Shown here one piece after another: positions 1 through 9,149 of a stretch of DNA of 64,000 bases. Under the pieces are notes generated by a model. The model was not told where the DNA came from, searched no databases, and saw only the letters and a program-made list of their open reading frames with translations. Origin of the DNA: Salinisphaera sp002433465 (lineage in GTDB: Bacteria > Pseudomonadota > Gammaproteobacteria > Nevskiales > Salinisphaeraceae); assembly GCF_040361435.1 (NCBI RefSeq), contig NZ_APNL01000008.1:118192-182191 (forward strand). The letters are read 5' to 3'. A program made the translations under genes and the position numbers. Position 1 is the stretch's first letter. Every line of letters starts with the position of its first letter.

Positions 1-2
1 CA

Positions 3-1895
3 CTGCCGCTCGATACGAACGCGGATCTGGTGACGGCGCTGGGCCGGGCAGCGGCCGCTAATCCGAACGGCATCGCCATCGCCCATGCCAGCGGCGACTG
101 GGACTACGCAGCTCTGGCGCAGGCGTCCGATCGTATCGCGGCCGCACTGGCCGAGCGCGGTGTGGGCCCGGGCGATCGCGTCGGGCTGTGCGCGCCGCGC
201 ACGCCGGCGTTGATTGCAGCGATACTGGGCGTGCTCAAGGCCGGGGCGGCCTATGTGCCCATGGATCCGACCTATCCGAGCGAGCGTCTGCGTTTCACCG
301 CCGAGGACAGCGCGGTCGCGCTTACCCTGGTCGACCAGCCTGAGCGGACGTTGGCCGATGCGCCGTCGCTAAGCCTGGAAGCGGCCATGGCCGCGACCGG
401 GCCGGTGCCCGAGCCGGGCGTCGACGGCGAGCGCGAGGCGTACGTGATCTATACCTCGGGCTCGACCGGTCGGCCCAAGGGAGTGTCGGTGCGCCATCGT
501 AACGTCATGGCGTTTCTGGCCTGGGCGAAACAGGCGTTGGACGATGCCGAAATCGAACGCATGCTCGCCTCGGCCTCGATCTGTTTCGATTTTTCGGTGT
601 TCGAGCTGTTCGTGCCGCTGTCTCGCGGCAAAACCGTCGTGCTGGTGGACGATTTGCTGGCGCTGGTCAATCCGCTGGCGACACCGCCAACGCTGGTCAG
701 TGGCGTGCCGTCGGCTTTTGCAGCGCTATTACGCCACGTTGAACTGCCGGCCAGCGTGCGCACGGTGTTCGTCGGCGGTGAACCGCTGCGCCGGGATCTG
801 GTGGCGAAACTCGAGGCCCAGCCGGGCATGACTCGAGTCATGGAGTGCTATGGCCCGACCGAAACGACCGTATTCGCAACGGTGGGGGAACGCCATGCCG
901 ACGGTCCGCAAACCATCGGGCCGCCGATCCCCGGCTGGCGTGCCTGTATTGTCGACGCCCAGGATCGACCGGTCGCCGTCGGGGAGACCGGCGAGCTGCT
1001 GGTAGGCGGGGCCGGTGTGAGCGCCGGCTATGTCGGCCGCGACGCGCTGACCGCCGAGCGTTTCACACCGGACCCGGACGGCGGCCCCGGCGCACGGCGT
1101 TATCGCACCGGCGATCTATGTCGCTGGCGCGACGATGGCCGGATCGAGTTCGTCGGCCGTGCCGATACCCAGGTCAAGCTGCGCGGCTATCGCATCGAGC
1201 TGGGCGAAATCGAGACCGCCCTCACCACCCACCCGGCGGTCGAAGAAGCCGTGGTGGGCGTACGTTCGGCCGGCGAGGGCGACGACCAGCTCGTGGCGTG
1301 GTGGAAGCCAGCGGTCGGCCATAAGGATGTCGAACCGACCGCTTTGCGGCGGTATCTGCGCGAGCGTCTGCCGCTGCATATGGTTGCCCAGCAGTTCGTG
1401 GTTCAGAGCGCGTGGCCGCGCCTGGCCAACGGCAAGATCGATCGCAACGCGCTCGTTGACCCGTTCGAGCAGACGCGCAACGAAGAGGCGACTCCGCGGG
1501 TGGATGCAGCTGCCGTGGATGCCGTCGCCGCGCTATGGGCCGAGGCCCTCGGCCATGACATAGCGCCCGGCGCACAGGATACGTTCATCGATATGGGCGG
1601 CCATTCCCTGCTGGCCGTACGTGCGGTAGCAGCAGCCCGAGAGCGGCACGGCGTGGAAGTGCCGGTACGGGCGATGATGCTCGACAGTCTGGCCCAGCTG
1701 GCAATGCGGATGGCCAGCACGAACCCGGCCCAACCCGTGGCGCCGGCCGCTGATCAGCCAGCGTCGAGCGTGGAATCCAGTGCAGTATCGGCCGAATCGG
1801 ATCCGCAGGGCGACGACAGGAAAGACGGCGAGGGCGACCCGGGCAGCCGCCGCGACGGTCTGATGGCGCGCCTGGGCCTGACGCGGCCGTCCTGA
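3..1895 (+). CDS. NRPS-like adenylation domain plus carrier protein (5' partial)
   Basis: The reading frame is open to the left window edge, so the true start is probably upstream; a GTG at 30 is the first internal candidate and is used for numbering here. The protein is an ANL-family AMP-forming adenylation domain followed by a peptidyl/acyl carrier domain. Visible motifs are the P-loop-like YTSGSTGRPKG (about 141-151), YGPTETT (274-280), YRTGDL (358-363), the hinge around GYRIELGEIE, the C-terminal lysine in NGKID (about 469), and the carrier motif GGHSLL with the phosphopantetheine serine at about 526. The core motif FDFSVFELF keeps the aspartate (about 187) that binds the alpha-amino group in amino-acid-activating domains, so an amino acid substrate is inferred over a fatty acid. 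No condensation or thioesterase domain is visible. It is followed at once by two hydrolases and a phosphopantetheinyl transferase, and resembles the AMP ligases of exosortase-type EPS clusters. Confidence 0.85.
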   Translation: MPLDTNADLVTALGRAAAANPNGIAIAHASGDWDYAALAQASDRIAAALAERGVGPGDRVGLCAPRTPALIAAILGVLKAGAAYVPMDPTYPSERLRFTAEDSAVALTLVDQPERTLADAPSLSLEAAMAATGPVPEPGVDGEREAYVIYTSGSTGRPKGVSVRHRNVMAFLAWAKQALDDAEIERMLASASICFDFSVFELFVPLSRGKTVVLVDDLLALVNPLATPPTLVSGVPSAFAALLRHVELPASVRTVFVGGEPLRRDLVAKLEAQPGMTRVMECYGPTETTVFATVGERHADGPQTIGPPIPGWRACIVDAQDRPVAVGETGELLVGGAGVSAGYVGRDALTAERFTPDPDGGPGARRYRTGDLCRWRDDGRIEFVGRADTQVKLRGYRIELGEIETALTTHPAVEEAVVGVRSAGEGDDQLVAWWKPAVGHKDVEPTALRRYLRERLPLHMVAQQFVVQSAWPRLANGKIDRNALVDPFEQTRNEEATPRVDAAAVDAVAALWAEALGHDIAPGAQDTFIDMGGHSLLAVRAVAAARERHGVEVPVRAMMLDSLAQLAMRMASTNPAQPVAPAADQPASSVESSAVSAESDPQGDDRKDGEGDPGSRRDGLMARLGLTRPS

Positions 1896-1896
1896 G

Positions 1897-2688
1897 GTGG
1901 CGATGCAGCCGTTCTTTTTCGGTGCCGGCGGCGCGCTCTACGGCGCCTACCATCAGCCGCCGGCGCATGCGCCGGGCCCGGAAACCGCTCTATTGATCTG
2001 TCAGGGGATCGGCTACGAGTATATGCGGGCCTATCGGGCCTGCTGGCAGCTCGCCGAAACGGCGGCCGCGCGCAATGCGCATGTGCTGCGTTTCGACTAT
2101 GCCTGTACCGGTGAAAGCCATGGTCGCCAGCACGAAGCCAGCTGGGCGCGTTGGGTCGCCAATACCGGCGAAGCCATTGCCTGGCTGCGCGACACCACCG
2201 CGCTGTCGCATGTCCGGATTGTCGGGGTACGGGTCGGGGCATTGATCGCGGCCGCTGCGAGCGCCCAGACGCGCGAGCGCCGACGGCTGCTGTTCTGGGA
2301 TCCGGTGGTCGACGGCGAAACCTATCTCAAGCAGATCGCGGTGATGCACGAAAGCCAGACGCACAACATGAACCGGTATCGGCCATCTCGCCATCATCAT
2401 GCCGAGCGTGGCGGCGACGAGTATCTGGGCTTTCACTGGCCGTCGCCGGTGGTCGACGAACTCGCCCGCGTGCAGCTCATGAACTATGCCGAGACGCGAA
2501 CGGACGACTGGGATCTGGCCTTGAGCCCCGGCGAGTCGCCCCAGCCGGTCATCGATACGGTCAGCGCCCGTGGCGGCCAAATCATCGAGATGCCCGAGGC
2601 GATGGACTGGATGGACATACGCGCGCAGTACCGTCGAGTCGCACTGCCGCAGTCGGCCCAGCCCATGCTCGACCGGGTGCTCGCCTGA
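1897..2688 (+). CDS. alpha/beta hydrolase, exosortase-cluster hydrolase 2-like
   Basis: An alpha/beta-hydrolase-fold protein of 263 residues from the GTG at 1897, one base after the previous stop; an ATG at 1903 is the alternative start. The oxyanion-side strand RFDYACTGES (about 65-74) is recognisable. The nucleophile elbow reads G-V-R-V-G (110-114), with arginine where serine is expected, so ordinary serine esterase chemistry is doubtful. I recall a similar substitution in the hydrolase-2 family of PEP-CTERM/exosortase gene clusters (TIGR03101-like), but could not check this. It sits between the adenylation/carrier protein and a second hydrolase, likely in the same transcript. The function is unknown; it may handle carrier-bound or polysaccharide-linked acyl groups. 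Confidence 0.75.
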   Translation: MAMQPFFFGAGGALYGAYHQPPAHAPGPETALLICQGIGYEYMRAYRACWQLAETAAARNAHVLRFDYACTGESHGRQHEASWARWVANTGEAIAWLRDTTALSHVRIVGVRVGALIAAAASAQTRERRRLLFWDPVVDGETYLKQIAVMHESQTHNMNRYRPSRHHHAERGGDEYLGFHWPSPVVDELARVQLMNYAETRTDDWDLALSPGESPQPVIDTVSARGGQIIEMPEAMDWMDIRAQYRRVALPQSAQPMLDRVLA

Positions 2689-2689
2689 G

Positions 2690-3529
2690 ATGCGTGAAAC
2701 ACCGCTGCATTTCGGTCATGAATCGCATCTGGTGGGGATGTTCTGCGAACCCGATACACCGCAGGCGCGCGAGCGCCCCGCGGTATTGTTTCTCAACTCG
2801 GGGCTCGAGCACCGAGTCGGTCCACGCGGGCTGTCGGTCGCGGTGGCCCGGGCGCTGGGTGATGCCGGTTTTGCCAGCCTGCGCTTCGACTATGCCGGCA
2901 TGGGCGAAAGCCGCAAGCCACAGCGACCGCTCGCCGCCGAGCGCGAAGACGAGCTGCTGGCCGAATGCGCTGCCGCCACCGAGCTGCTGCAAGCGCGTTC
3001 CGGCGCGTCCGGCGTGGTCTTGTTCGGCCTGTGCAGCGGCGCCGACGACGCCCATCGGGTGGCGCTGGCCAACGACGCGGTCGTGGGCATGGCCCAGATC
3101 GATGGCCATGGCGCCATTACGGCCGGCTTCAAATGGCGCTATGTCGCCCATCGGCTGGCCTCGCCAAGACGCTGGCAGAACTGGTTCGAACGCAAGTTCG
3201 GCGCGCCGGCCGACGCCGACCGGGCGGTGCTCGAGGGCGTGGATTTCTTTCAGATGCCCGAGCGCGACACGCTGGCCCGCGATCTGGACATGCTCGTCAA
3301 ACGCGGGGTACGGCTGTTCTATGCCTATTCCGGCGCGACGCACAGCTACTACAACCATGCCGGGCAGCTACGCCGGGCGCTGGCACAGGCCGGTGTCGAC
3401 CTCGGCGGCCATCTGGAAGAACATTTTCTGCCCTCGGCCGATCACACCTTCTCACGTAACGCCGAGCGAATGGTGTTGATCGAAACGCTGATCGCCTGGC
3501 TTCAGGCCGGCTGGCCCACGGCCGAATGA
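2690..3529 (+). CDS. alpha/beta hydrolase, exosortase-cluster hydrolase 1-like
   Basis: A 279-residue protein starting at ATG 2690, one base after the previous stop. A longer open frame extends upstream, but only as an overlap with the preceding gene. Fold markers are RFDYAGMGES (about 65-74), an elbow G-L-C-S-G (113-117) placing cysteine at the nucleophile position, and a late DHTF histidine near the C terminus. This resembles hydrolase 1 of exosortase-associated EPS clusters (TIGR03100-like, from memory). It would be the third gene of an A-PCP/hydrolase/hydrolase unit and ends in a 28-base overlap with the convergent phosphopantetheinyl transferase gene. The substrate is unknown; a dienelactone-hydrolase-like cysteine mechanism is possible. 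Confidence 0.8.
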   Translation: MRETPLHFGHESHLVGMFCEPDTPQARERPAVLFLNSGLEHRVGPRGLSVAVARALGDAGFASLRFDYAGMGESRKPQRPLAAEREDELLAECAAATELLQARSGASGVVLFGLCSGADDAHRVALANDAVVGMAQIDGHGAITAGFKWRYVAHRLASPRRWQNWFERKFGAPADADRAVLEGVDFFQMPERDTLARDLDMLVKRGVRLFYAYSGATHSYYNHAGQLRRALAQAGVDLGGHLEEHFLPSADHTFSRNAERMVLIETLIAWLQAGWPTAE

Positions 3530-4155
3530 GCATAGGCGACACAGACGATGCGCTCGTCCTGAGCGCGGCTGCGCACCACGATATCGAGCTGGGGCGGCGA
3601 CGCGGCCATTTGCAGGCGATAACCATTCGCCGTGGCGATCAACTCGAAATCGACAAATTCGGTCGCGGCCCGGCCGAGACCGGCCAGGCACTTGTAGGCC
3701 GCCTCCTTGGCCGAGAACAGGCGTACGGCATCGCGCTCGTCGATCAGCTTCGCGCGTTCGCTGGCCGTGAATACGCTCGGCCAGACCGGCGCGTCCAGCG
3801 TGCGCGGGCCTTCGATATCGATACCGATCGCGCCGATCGTATGCCGATACGCCACGGCGACGGCGGCCACCCCGTCGGCATGGGTGAGGCTGCCGGTCAC
3901 GTCGTCCGGCCAGGCCGGGCCGGCGTCACCGCTGGCGCCGAGTGCGGCGACCGGACGCCCCAGGGCGGCCAGGGCCGCGCGGGCGAGCGTACGCGCGCTC
4001 GCGAATTCGGCACGCCGGGCGTCGACCGCGCGTTCGATCAGCGCCGCCTCGGCGGGCGGCAGGGCGCCGGCCGGGGCGATCGGCCCCGCGCGTACGACCG
4101 CGCCTGTCGGCAAAAGGCCGGCGATTATCTCTTCGAGGCAATGATCGCGTGTCAT
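3502..4155 (-). CDS. 4'-phosphopantetheinyl transferase, EntD/Sfp superfamily
   Basis: This 217-residue protein transfers the phosphopantetheine arm from CoA to a carrier-protein serine. Diagnostic motifs are GSLTHADG (about 88-95), the Mg-binding GIDIE (111-115) and FSAKEAAYK (147-155) with the catalytic Glu and Lys. Size and the N-terminal arginine-rich region fit the EntD subgroup. It is convergent with the hydrolase gene (28-base overlap) and next to the carrier-domain protein, so that carrier is its most likely partner; this is inference from position. Its start at 4155 lies 44 bases from the divergent flippase start at 4200, leaving a short shared promoter region. Confidence 0.92.
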   Translation of the reverse strand: MTRDHCLEEIIAGLLPTGAVVRAGPIAPAGALPPAEAALIERAVDARRAEFASARTLARAALAALGRPVAALGASGDAGPAWPDDVTGSLTHADGVAAVAVAYRHTIGAIGIDIEGPRTLDAPVWPSVFTASERAKLIDERDAVRLFSAKEAAYKCLAGLGRAATEFVDFELIATANGYRLQMAASPPQLDIVVRSRAQDERIVCVAYAHSAVGQPA

Positions 4156-4199
4156 GCGCGTATTGTCGCGCGTCCGGGTCGCAAAACGCAGGTCACGCC

Positions 4200-5648
4200 G
4201 TGCTGAAATGGCTGTCGTCGTCGCTGGCGGACGCCGTCGGACGTATTCTGTTGAAGCTGCTGACCACGGTTGTGTTTGCCTACTGGCTGTCGCCGGAAAT
4301 ATTCGGCCGCGCCTCGCTGACCATCGTCGTGGTCAGCCTGTTGGCAATCGTGGTGACCGCGCCGTTCGAGGAATCGCTGGTACAACGGCGGCTGATTTCG
4401 CGCTCCCATTTCGCCGGTGCGCTGGCGCTGGTGCTGGCCGGCTCGGTCGCGCTGATCGCGGCCAGCTTTGCGGCCGCCGCGGTCATCGCGCGTGTCTATC
4501 CGGGCACCAGTGAAACGGTCACGCTGGCCTGGCTGGTCGCCGGTTTCAGCCCGATCCTGCTGGCCCATGCGGGGGTGGCCATCTTTACCGCCATGGCACG
4601 CCGCCACCGGGCCTTCGCTCGAATTGCCTGGTCCAACCTGGCCGGCGATGCGCTCGGCGTGGGCGTTGGCCTAGCCCTGGTCTTCTCGGGCGTGGGGGTG
4701 TGGTCGCTGCTGGCCGTGCGCCTGGTTTCGCGTTTTGCGACGCTGCTGTGGCTGATCGTCGACAATCCGGTCCGCCTGCGCCCGGCCTGGTCGCTCGACG
4801 GCCTGGGTGAACTCTCGGGCGTGGCCGGCTGGTTCTTTGCCGCACGCTGCGTGGACAAGGCCGGCGACGCCGTGTTCCAGGGCGTTGTGGCACGGCTGTT
4901 CGGCCTCGAAGGCGCCGGCTATCTGAACATGGCGTTGCGCATCATCGAGCCGGTTCGCGGGCCCACGGCCTCGGTAAGCCATAACATCGCGATGTCGTTT
5001 TTCGTGCGCGCCCAGGATGCACCGCAGCGCCTGCGGGCCGCGGTGGCCAGTACGGTCTCGCATACCTCGATGATCTTGCTGCCGGTGTTCTTCGGGCTGG
5101 CGGCCTGTGCGCCGACGCTCATCGCCTTGCTTGGCGGCGAACGCTGGGCCGCGGCGGGACCCATCGCGGCGGGGCTCGCGCTGGCCGCCGGTGTGGGGGC
5201 GACTACGCATTTTCTGATGACGGCGCTGGCCGCGCGTGGCGAGGCACGCCTGTGCTGTCTGGCCCTGACCGCGGAGCTGGTTTGCGTCGCCGCCGCGCTC
5301 TGGCTGCTGGCGCCGTTGGGGCTGATCGCGATCGGCGTAGCGCGCATGGTTTCGACCGCGGCCATGGCGGGCTTCTATCTCACCGTTGCCCGGCCGGTGT
5401 TCGGTATCGACCGGGGCGCCTTTGTGCGCTCGGTGCTGCCCAGCCTGGTCAACGCCACCATCATGGCGCTGTCGGTGGTTGCGGTCGCGCGGTGGTGGGT
5501 GCCGGGCACATCGGCTGCGCTCATGCTGGTCGTCCAGGTGGGCGCCGGCGTGCTCGTCTACGCCGCCCTGGCGTTGCTGTTTCAGCGCGCGCTGCTCTAT
5601 TCGGTGATCAACGCCCTGCGTGGACGCAAACCCGGCGTGCCGGCCTGA
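4200..5648 (+). CDS. Wzx-like polysaccharide flippase (MATE/MVF superfamily)
   Basis: An inner-membrane protein of 482 residues from a GTG at 4200 that begins LKWLSSSLADAVGRILLKLL. It is hydrophobic throughout, with about 12-14 predicted membrane segments, and shows the amphipathic N-terminal helix and the alternating pattern of oligosaccharide flippases. It should move undecaprenyl-linked repeat units across the inner membrane. The open frame runs further upstream, but that part overlaps the opposite-strand transferase gene and looks non-coding (Arg/Pro-rich). The gene converges on the minus-strand EPS operon, with 6 bases between stops. Confidence 0.85.
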   Translation: MLKWLSSSLADAVGRILLKLLTTVVFAYWLSPEIFGRASLTIVVVSLLAIVVTAPFEESLVQRRLISRSHFAGALALVLAGSVALIAASFAAAAVIARVYPGTSETVTLAWLVAGFSPILLAHAGVAIFTAMARRHRAFARIAWSNLAGDALGVGVGLALVFSGVGVWSLLAVRLVSRFATLLWLIVDNPVRLRPAWSLDGLGELSGVAGWFFAARCVDKAGDAVFQGVVARLFGLEGAGYLNMALRIIEPVRGPTASVSHNIAMSFFVRAQDAPQRLRAAVASTVSHTSMILLPVFFGLAACAPTLIALLGGERWAAAGPIAAGLALAAGVGATTHFLMTALAARGEARLCCLALTAELVCVAAALWLLAPLGLIAIGVARMVSTAAMAGFYLTVARPVFGIDRGAFVRSVLPSLVNATIMALSVVAVARWWVPGTSAALMLVVQVGAGVLVYAALALLFQRALLYSVINALRGRKPGVPA

Positions 5649-5654
5649 GCACGG

Positions 5655-6830
5655 CTACTGCGGCAGCGGATCCAGCGTGATCCGGACCGCGATGCCGCCG
5701 ACCCACTCGCGATAGTCGAAGGCCGGCTCGCTGGAGTCGCGAATGACGCGCTCGCCGGTGGCGATAAGGGCGAGCTGCGGCCGTGGCCGCCAGGTCAGGT
5801 CCAGCCCGTAGTTGCGGACTTCGTCCTGGCGGGTATCGTCGGCCACCGACGTTTGCTGATAATCGCGTCGATTCCAGGCGCCGCGCGCGGTCAGCTCGAT
5901 GGCCGGGCCGTATTCCCAGTCGAGCGCAACCTCGGCGCCGCGGTTGCGCAGGGCGTTGGCGTCGATGTTGTCGGCCGAGTAGATATCCTGCGACAGGGTG
6001 AAGCGAAGCCGGGTTTTCGCCGATATGTCGCGAATATAGCTCAGGCGCGCGGTGGGCGCGGAATAATCCTCCGACTGTCCGCCGCGGTTATCGCGGTGCG
6101 CATAGCCGGCGCGCAGCTGAATTCGCGACAGCCCGGACACCTGCCAGTCGAGGCGCCCGAACGGCTCATGCTGCACGAAGCGGCGGGCGAGCGGGTCGTT
6201 TGGATCGCGCTCGGGGTAACGCCCGTCGATACGCTCAACGCCAGCGGTCAGGCTGGCCTGCGGTGAGCCGATAAAGCGCAGTGCCAGGCGCGATTCGAGC
6301 TCGTCGCGATCGTAGCGGCGTTCGCTATCGAGGGTGTGCTGGCGCGTCCGATAGTCAACGCCGCCGACGACGTGCCAGTGCGGCGTCACGACCAGCGTGG
6401 TCTCGATACCCGGGTTGGCGAGGCGAATGAAATCCTGTTCGCGCGTGCTGCGGTTTTCGAAGTCGGTGAGCTGGCGCGAACGGTTGTAATAGACCCGGCC
6501 CCGCAGGGCATGGCCGACTTCGTAATTCCAGACGAAGTTGCCGTTGTAGGCGCTGTGATCGAGGCGTTCGTTGTTGACGTAGCTGAGCTGGCTCAGATCG
6601 ACATGCAGCGACAGCTGCTGGCGCGACATGCCCCAGAGCGCATCGGCGCCGACGGTGGCCCGGCGCTGCGTGTCGGCCTCGCGGCTGTCTTCGCTGGAGG
6701 CAAACAGGTTGCTGTCGCGGCTGATGCCGGTTTCGACATAGGGCGACAGGCGCAGCTCGCCGGGGTATGCACCGCAGGGCAGTGCCACCAGCGAGGCCGC
6801 CAGCATGTAGCGCAGTTCAATAGGCCGCAC
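5655..6830 (-). CDS. EpsL-like outer-membrane beta-barrel of the EPS locus
   Basis: A protein of 391 residues with a short N-terminal signal (MLAASLVALPCGAYPGE region) followed by many alternating amphipathic strands, each with aromatic girdle residues, ending in a typical barrel strand (VGGIAVRITLDPL). It resembles the putative beta-barrel EpsL/OMBB proteins of exosortase-type EPS clusters, thought to help export or anchor the polymer. It is the last gene of the minus-strand EPS operon, and its start overlaps the end of the sugar transferase by 14 bases. The family is of poorly defined function. Confidence 0.75.
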   Translation of the reverse strand: MRPIELRYMLAASLVALPCGAYPGELRLSPYVETGISRDSNLFASSEDSREADTQRRATVGADALWGMSRQQLSLHVDLSQLSYVNNERLDHSAYNGNFVWNYEVGHALRGRVYYNRSRQLTDFENRSTREQDFIRLANPGIETTLVVTPHWHVVGGVDYRTRQHTLDSERRYDRDELESRLALRFIGSPQASLTAGVERIDGRYPERDPNDPLARRFVQHEPFGRLDWQVSGLSRIQLRAGYAHRDNRGGQSEDYSAPTARLSYIRDISAKTRLRFTLSQDIYSADNIDANALRNRGAEVALDWEYGPAIELTARGAWNRRDYQQTSVADDTRQDEVRNYGLDLTWRPRPQLALIATGERVIRDSSEPAFDYREWVGGIAVRITLDPLPQ

Positions 6831-8208
6831 GATCGCGAAAGATCAGCGCAATCGTGCGCATTATGATGTAGACGTCGAGGCCGGGGGACCAGGTACGGAT
6901 ATAGCGCAGGTCGTACTCGACCCGGCGTTCCATGCAGTCCAGCTCATGGATTTCGCCGCGCAGTCCGTTGACCTGGGCCAGGCCGGTCAGGCCCGGGCGA
7001 ACCTTGTGGCGCAGCATGTAGCGTTCGATCAGCCCACGATAGGTTTCGTTGTGTTCGATGGCATGCGGGCGCGGGCCGACCACGCTCATATCGCCGCGCA
7101 GCACGTCCCAGAACTGGGGCAATTCGTCCAGCGACATGCGGCGCAGCCGGCGCCCGACCGATGTAACACGCGGGTCGTCGCGGGTGGCCTGAGCCACGCC
7201 GGCATCGGGCTCGGCGGCATGCATGGTACGAAATTTGTGGACCCGAATACGTCGGCCGTCGAGGCCATAGCGTTCCTGGGTGAACATTACGGGCCGGCCC
7301 GACGTCGCCCAGATGAGCGCGGCGATGAGCAGATACAGTGGCGACAGTACGACCAGCACGCCTGCCGAAAACAGGATATCCATGAACCGCTTGAGCACGC
7401 CGTCGGCGCCAAAGAACGGGTTGTCGCTGAACGAGAACACCGGTACGCCGCCAATATTGGCGAACTGAAGCTGGTCGCTGCGAAACAGGGGGGAGGTCGG
7501 CATGAAGAAGATCGACGCCGTCGTGTTGCCCAGCCGGCGAACGATATGCGTCGCGCGCTCCGCGCCCTCCAGCGGCAGCACCACGAAAACCACGTTGACG
7601 CTGTGGCGATTGACGTAGTCGACCACATCCTCGGTGCCGCCGAGCACGGGACGATCCTCATGGCTATGCCCGACGCGTTCCGGGCTGCGATCTTCGAAAT
7701 AACCCAGCAGCCGGAATTTCGGCACGTCCAGAGCGGACAGGATATGCGCGAGCCGCTGTGCGCCTTCGTTGACGAATACGATGACCGCGCTGCGCGATTT
7801 CATCGAGTCGGGAAAAAAGCGGAAGAAAATATAGCGCACGATGTGATGCGCGATTACGAAGGCCATCGGCGTGAACAGCAGCCATAGCAGAATCACACGC
7901 CGTTCGTATTCGTCCGAGCGACGCGTGAGAAAGCCGAGAAATACGAAGCCGGCCGCGCACAGCAGCCAGCTGAGTATGACCCCGGTGCCGATCGAGCCCG
8001 GTCGCCCCATCTGCCATTTCCAGATGAGGTTGTAGCGGCTGAATACGACGCCGACCACCGCAAATGCCAGTACCGCCAGCTCGCGGTCGTTCTCGCTGAT
8101 GCCCTGGGGCGACAGCGCCGCGATCGCCAGCAGCAGGCCCGTACTGAGCCCGCCATAAGCCAGGCCGTGGAACAAGGGCGCGGAAAACGTGCGTGTCCCG
8201 GCGTTCAT
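6817..8208 (-). CDS. undecaprenyl-phosphate sugar phosphotransferase (priming, WcaJ/WbaP type)
   Basis: This 463-residue protein transfers a sugar-1-phosphate from a UDP-sugar to undecaprenyl phosphate and so starts repeat-unit synthesis at the inner membrane. The N-terminal half has about four hydrophobic segments and a CoA-binding-like nucleotide fold. The C-terminal catalytic domain shows FMDILFSAGVLVVLSPLYLL, HKFRTMHA, SLDELPQFWDVLRGDMS, VVGPRP and KVRPGLTGLAQVNG, all typical of the bacterial sugar transferase family (PF02397). The start overlaps the upstream glycosyltransferase stop by 4 bases (ATGA), indicating translational coupling. The donor is probably UDP-glucose or UDP-galactose; galU lies at 25 kb. 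Confidence 0.93.
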   Translation of the reverse strand: MNAGTRTFSAPLFHGLAYGGLSTGLLLAIAALSPQGISENDRELAVLAFAVVGVVFSRYNLIWKWQMGRPGSIGTGVILSWLLCAAGFVFLGFLTRRSDEYERRVILLWLLFTPMAFVIAHHIVRYIFFRFFPDSMKSRSAVIVFVNEGAQRLAHILSALDVPKFRLLGYFEDRSPERVGHSHEDRPVLGGTEDVVDYVNRHSVNVVFVVLPLEGAERATHIVRRLGNTTASIFFMPTSPLFRSDQLQFANIGGVPVFSFSDNPFFGADGVLKRFMDILFSAGVLVVLSPLYLLIAALIWATSGRPVMFTQERYGLDGRRIRVHKFRTMHAAEPDAGVAQATRDDPRVTSVGRRLRRMSLDELPQFWDVLRGDMSVVGPRPHAIEHNETYRGLIERYMLRHKVRPGLTGLAQVNGLRGEIHELDCMERRVEYDLRYIRTWSPGLDVYIIMRTIALIFRDRAAY

Positions 8209-9149
8209 CGATCGGCCCCGTTTGCGTCACGGTCGCGCCGAAGAGCGCGCAGTAAACGCACCGGCAGCGCAGCGAGCTGGCGTCGTTGCCAGCGGCGCAG
8301 ATCGCGCCGGAATGCCGGATCGGGGTAGCGCGGCACACCGCGTGCCGCGGCGCCGAAATAGCCGGCGATGATGAGCAGACCGCCGACCCCGTAGGGCCAG
8401 TCGCGCATGCGATAGATACCCGATGCCACCGCATAGGCCGGGTCGTAGCCCATGAAATGAATGCCGCGCCCCCAGCGCAGTCTTCCGTGCACGATGCTGA
8501 CCTGGGAAGAGCCCATCAGCCGGTGGTGATGAATTCGCGCTTCGGGGTCGGGGATGTTGCGGGTACGCCAACCCGTCATGCGTGCCCGATGAATATCGAT
8601 GCCGTCCCATTGCAGAGTCTGTTCGAAGCCGCCGATGGCCTCGAAGGCGGCGCGCCGATAGAACTTGAACGGCCCGCACACCATGTCGGGGCTCTTGCGC
8701 TCCTCGACATCGCCGCCGGGCTCGGGCCGGAACACGCGCCCGGATACCGCGGCTAGCTGCTCGTCGCTCGCGAACTCTGCGAGCATGCGTTCGATATAGC
8801 GCGGTCCGTAGGTGATATCGGCATCGAGTTTGACGATGTAGTCCCAGTCCGCAATCGGCGCGGCGGCCAGGCCGTAGTTGAATGCCTCGATCACGCCGGA
8901 ACCGACTTCGCGGCGCCCACGATCGGGTTTGTCGATCACATGAATGAAGTCGGTTTCTGCCGCGCGCGCCCGGGCGATCGCCGAGGTATCGTCGCTGGAG
9001 CCGTCGTTGACGATGACCCAGGCGCTCGGACGTACCGTCTGTGCGCTGAGGCTGTCGATGGCCGCGTTGATGAAGCGAGCCTCGTCGCGAACCGGCGAAA
9101 TGACCAGAATGCGCGGATGGCCGATGGCCTGTTCCGGCGTATCGCTCAT
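8205..9149 (-). CDS. family 2 glycosyltransferase
   Basis: This 314-residue protein has a GT-A fold. It begins with the nucleotide-binding pattern ILVISPVRDEARFI and VIVNDGSSDDTS, followed by the metal-binding DAD (109-111) in KLDADITYGPRYIERML. An ED-like catalytic region lies around WDGIDIHRARMTGW. It should add one sugar to the lipid-linked repeat unit at the cytoplasmic face. Both ends overlap their neighbours by 4 bases. Substrate specificity cannot be read from the sequence. Confidence 0.9.
   Translation of the reverse strand: MSDTPEQAIGHPRILVISPVRDEARFINAAIDSLSAQTVRPSAWVIVNDGSSDDTSAIARARAAETDFIHVIDKPDRGRREVGSGVIEAFNYGLAAAPIADWDYIVKLDADITYGPRYIERMLAEFASDEQLAAVSGRVFRPEPGGDVEERKSPDMVCGPFKFYRRAAFEAIGGFEQTLQWDGIDIHRARMTGWRTRNIPDPEARIHHHRLMGSSQVSIVHGRLRWGRGIHFMGYDPAYAVASGIYRMRDWPYGVGGLLIIAGYFGAAARGVPRYPDPAFRRDLRRWQRRQLAALPVRLLRALRRDRDANGADR

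Noticed and set aside
3942..4199. N-terminal extension of the flippase frame
   Set aside because: It is Arg/Pro-rich and antisense to the phosphopantetheinyl transferase; the membrane protein plausibly starts at 4200.
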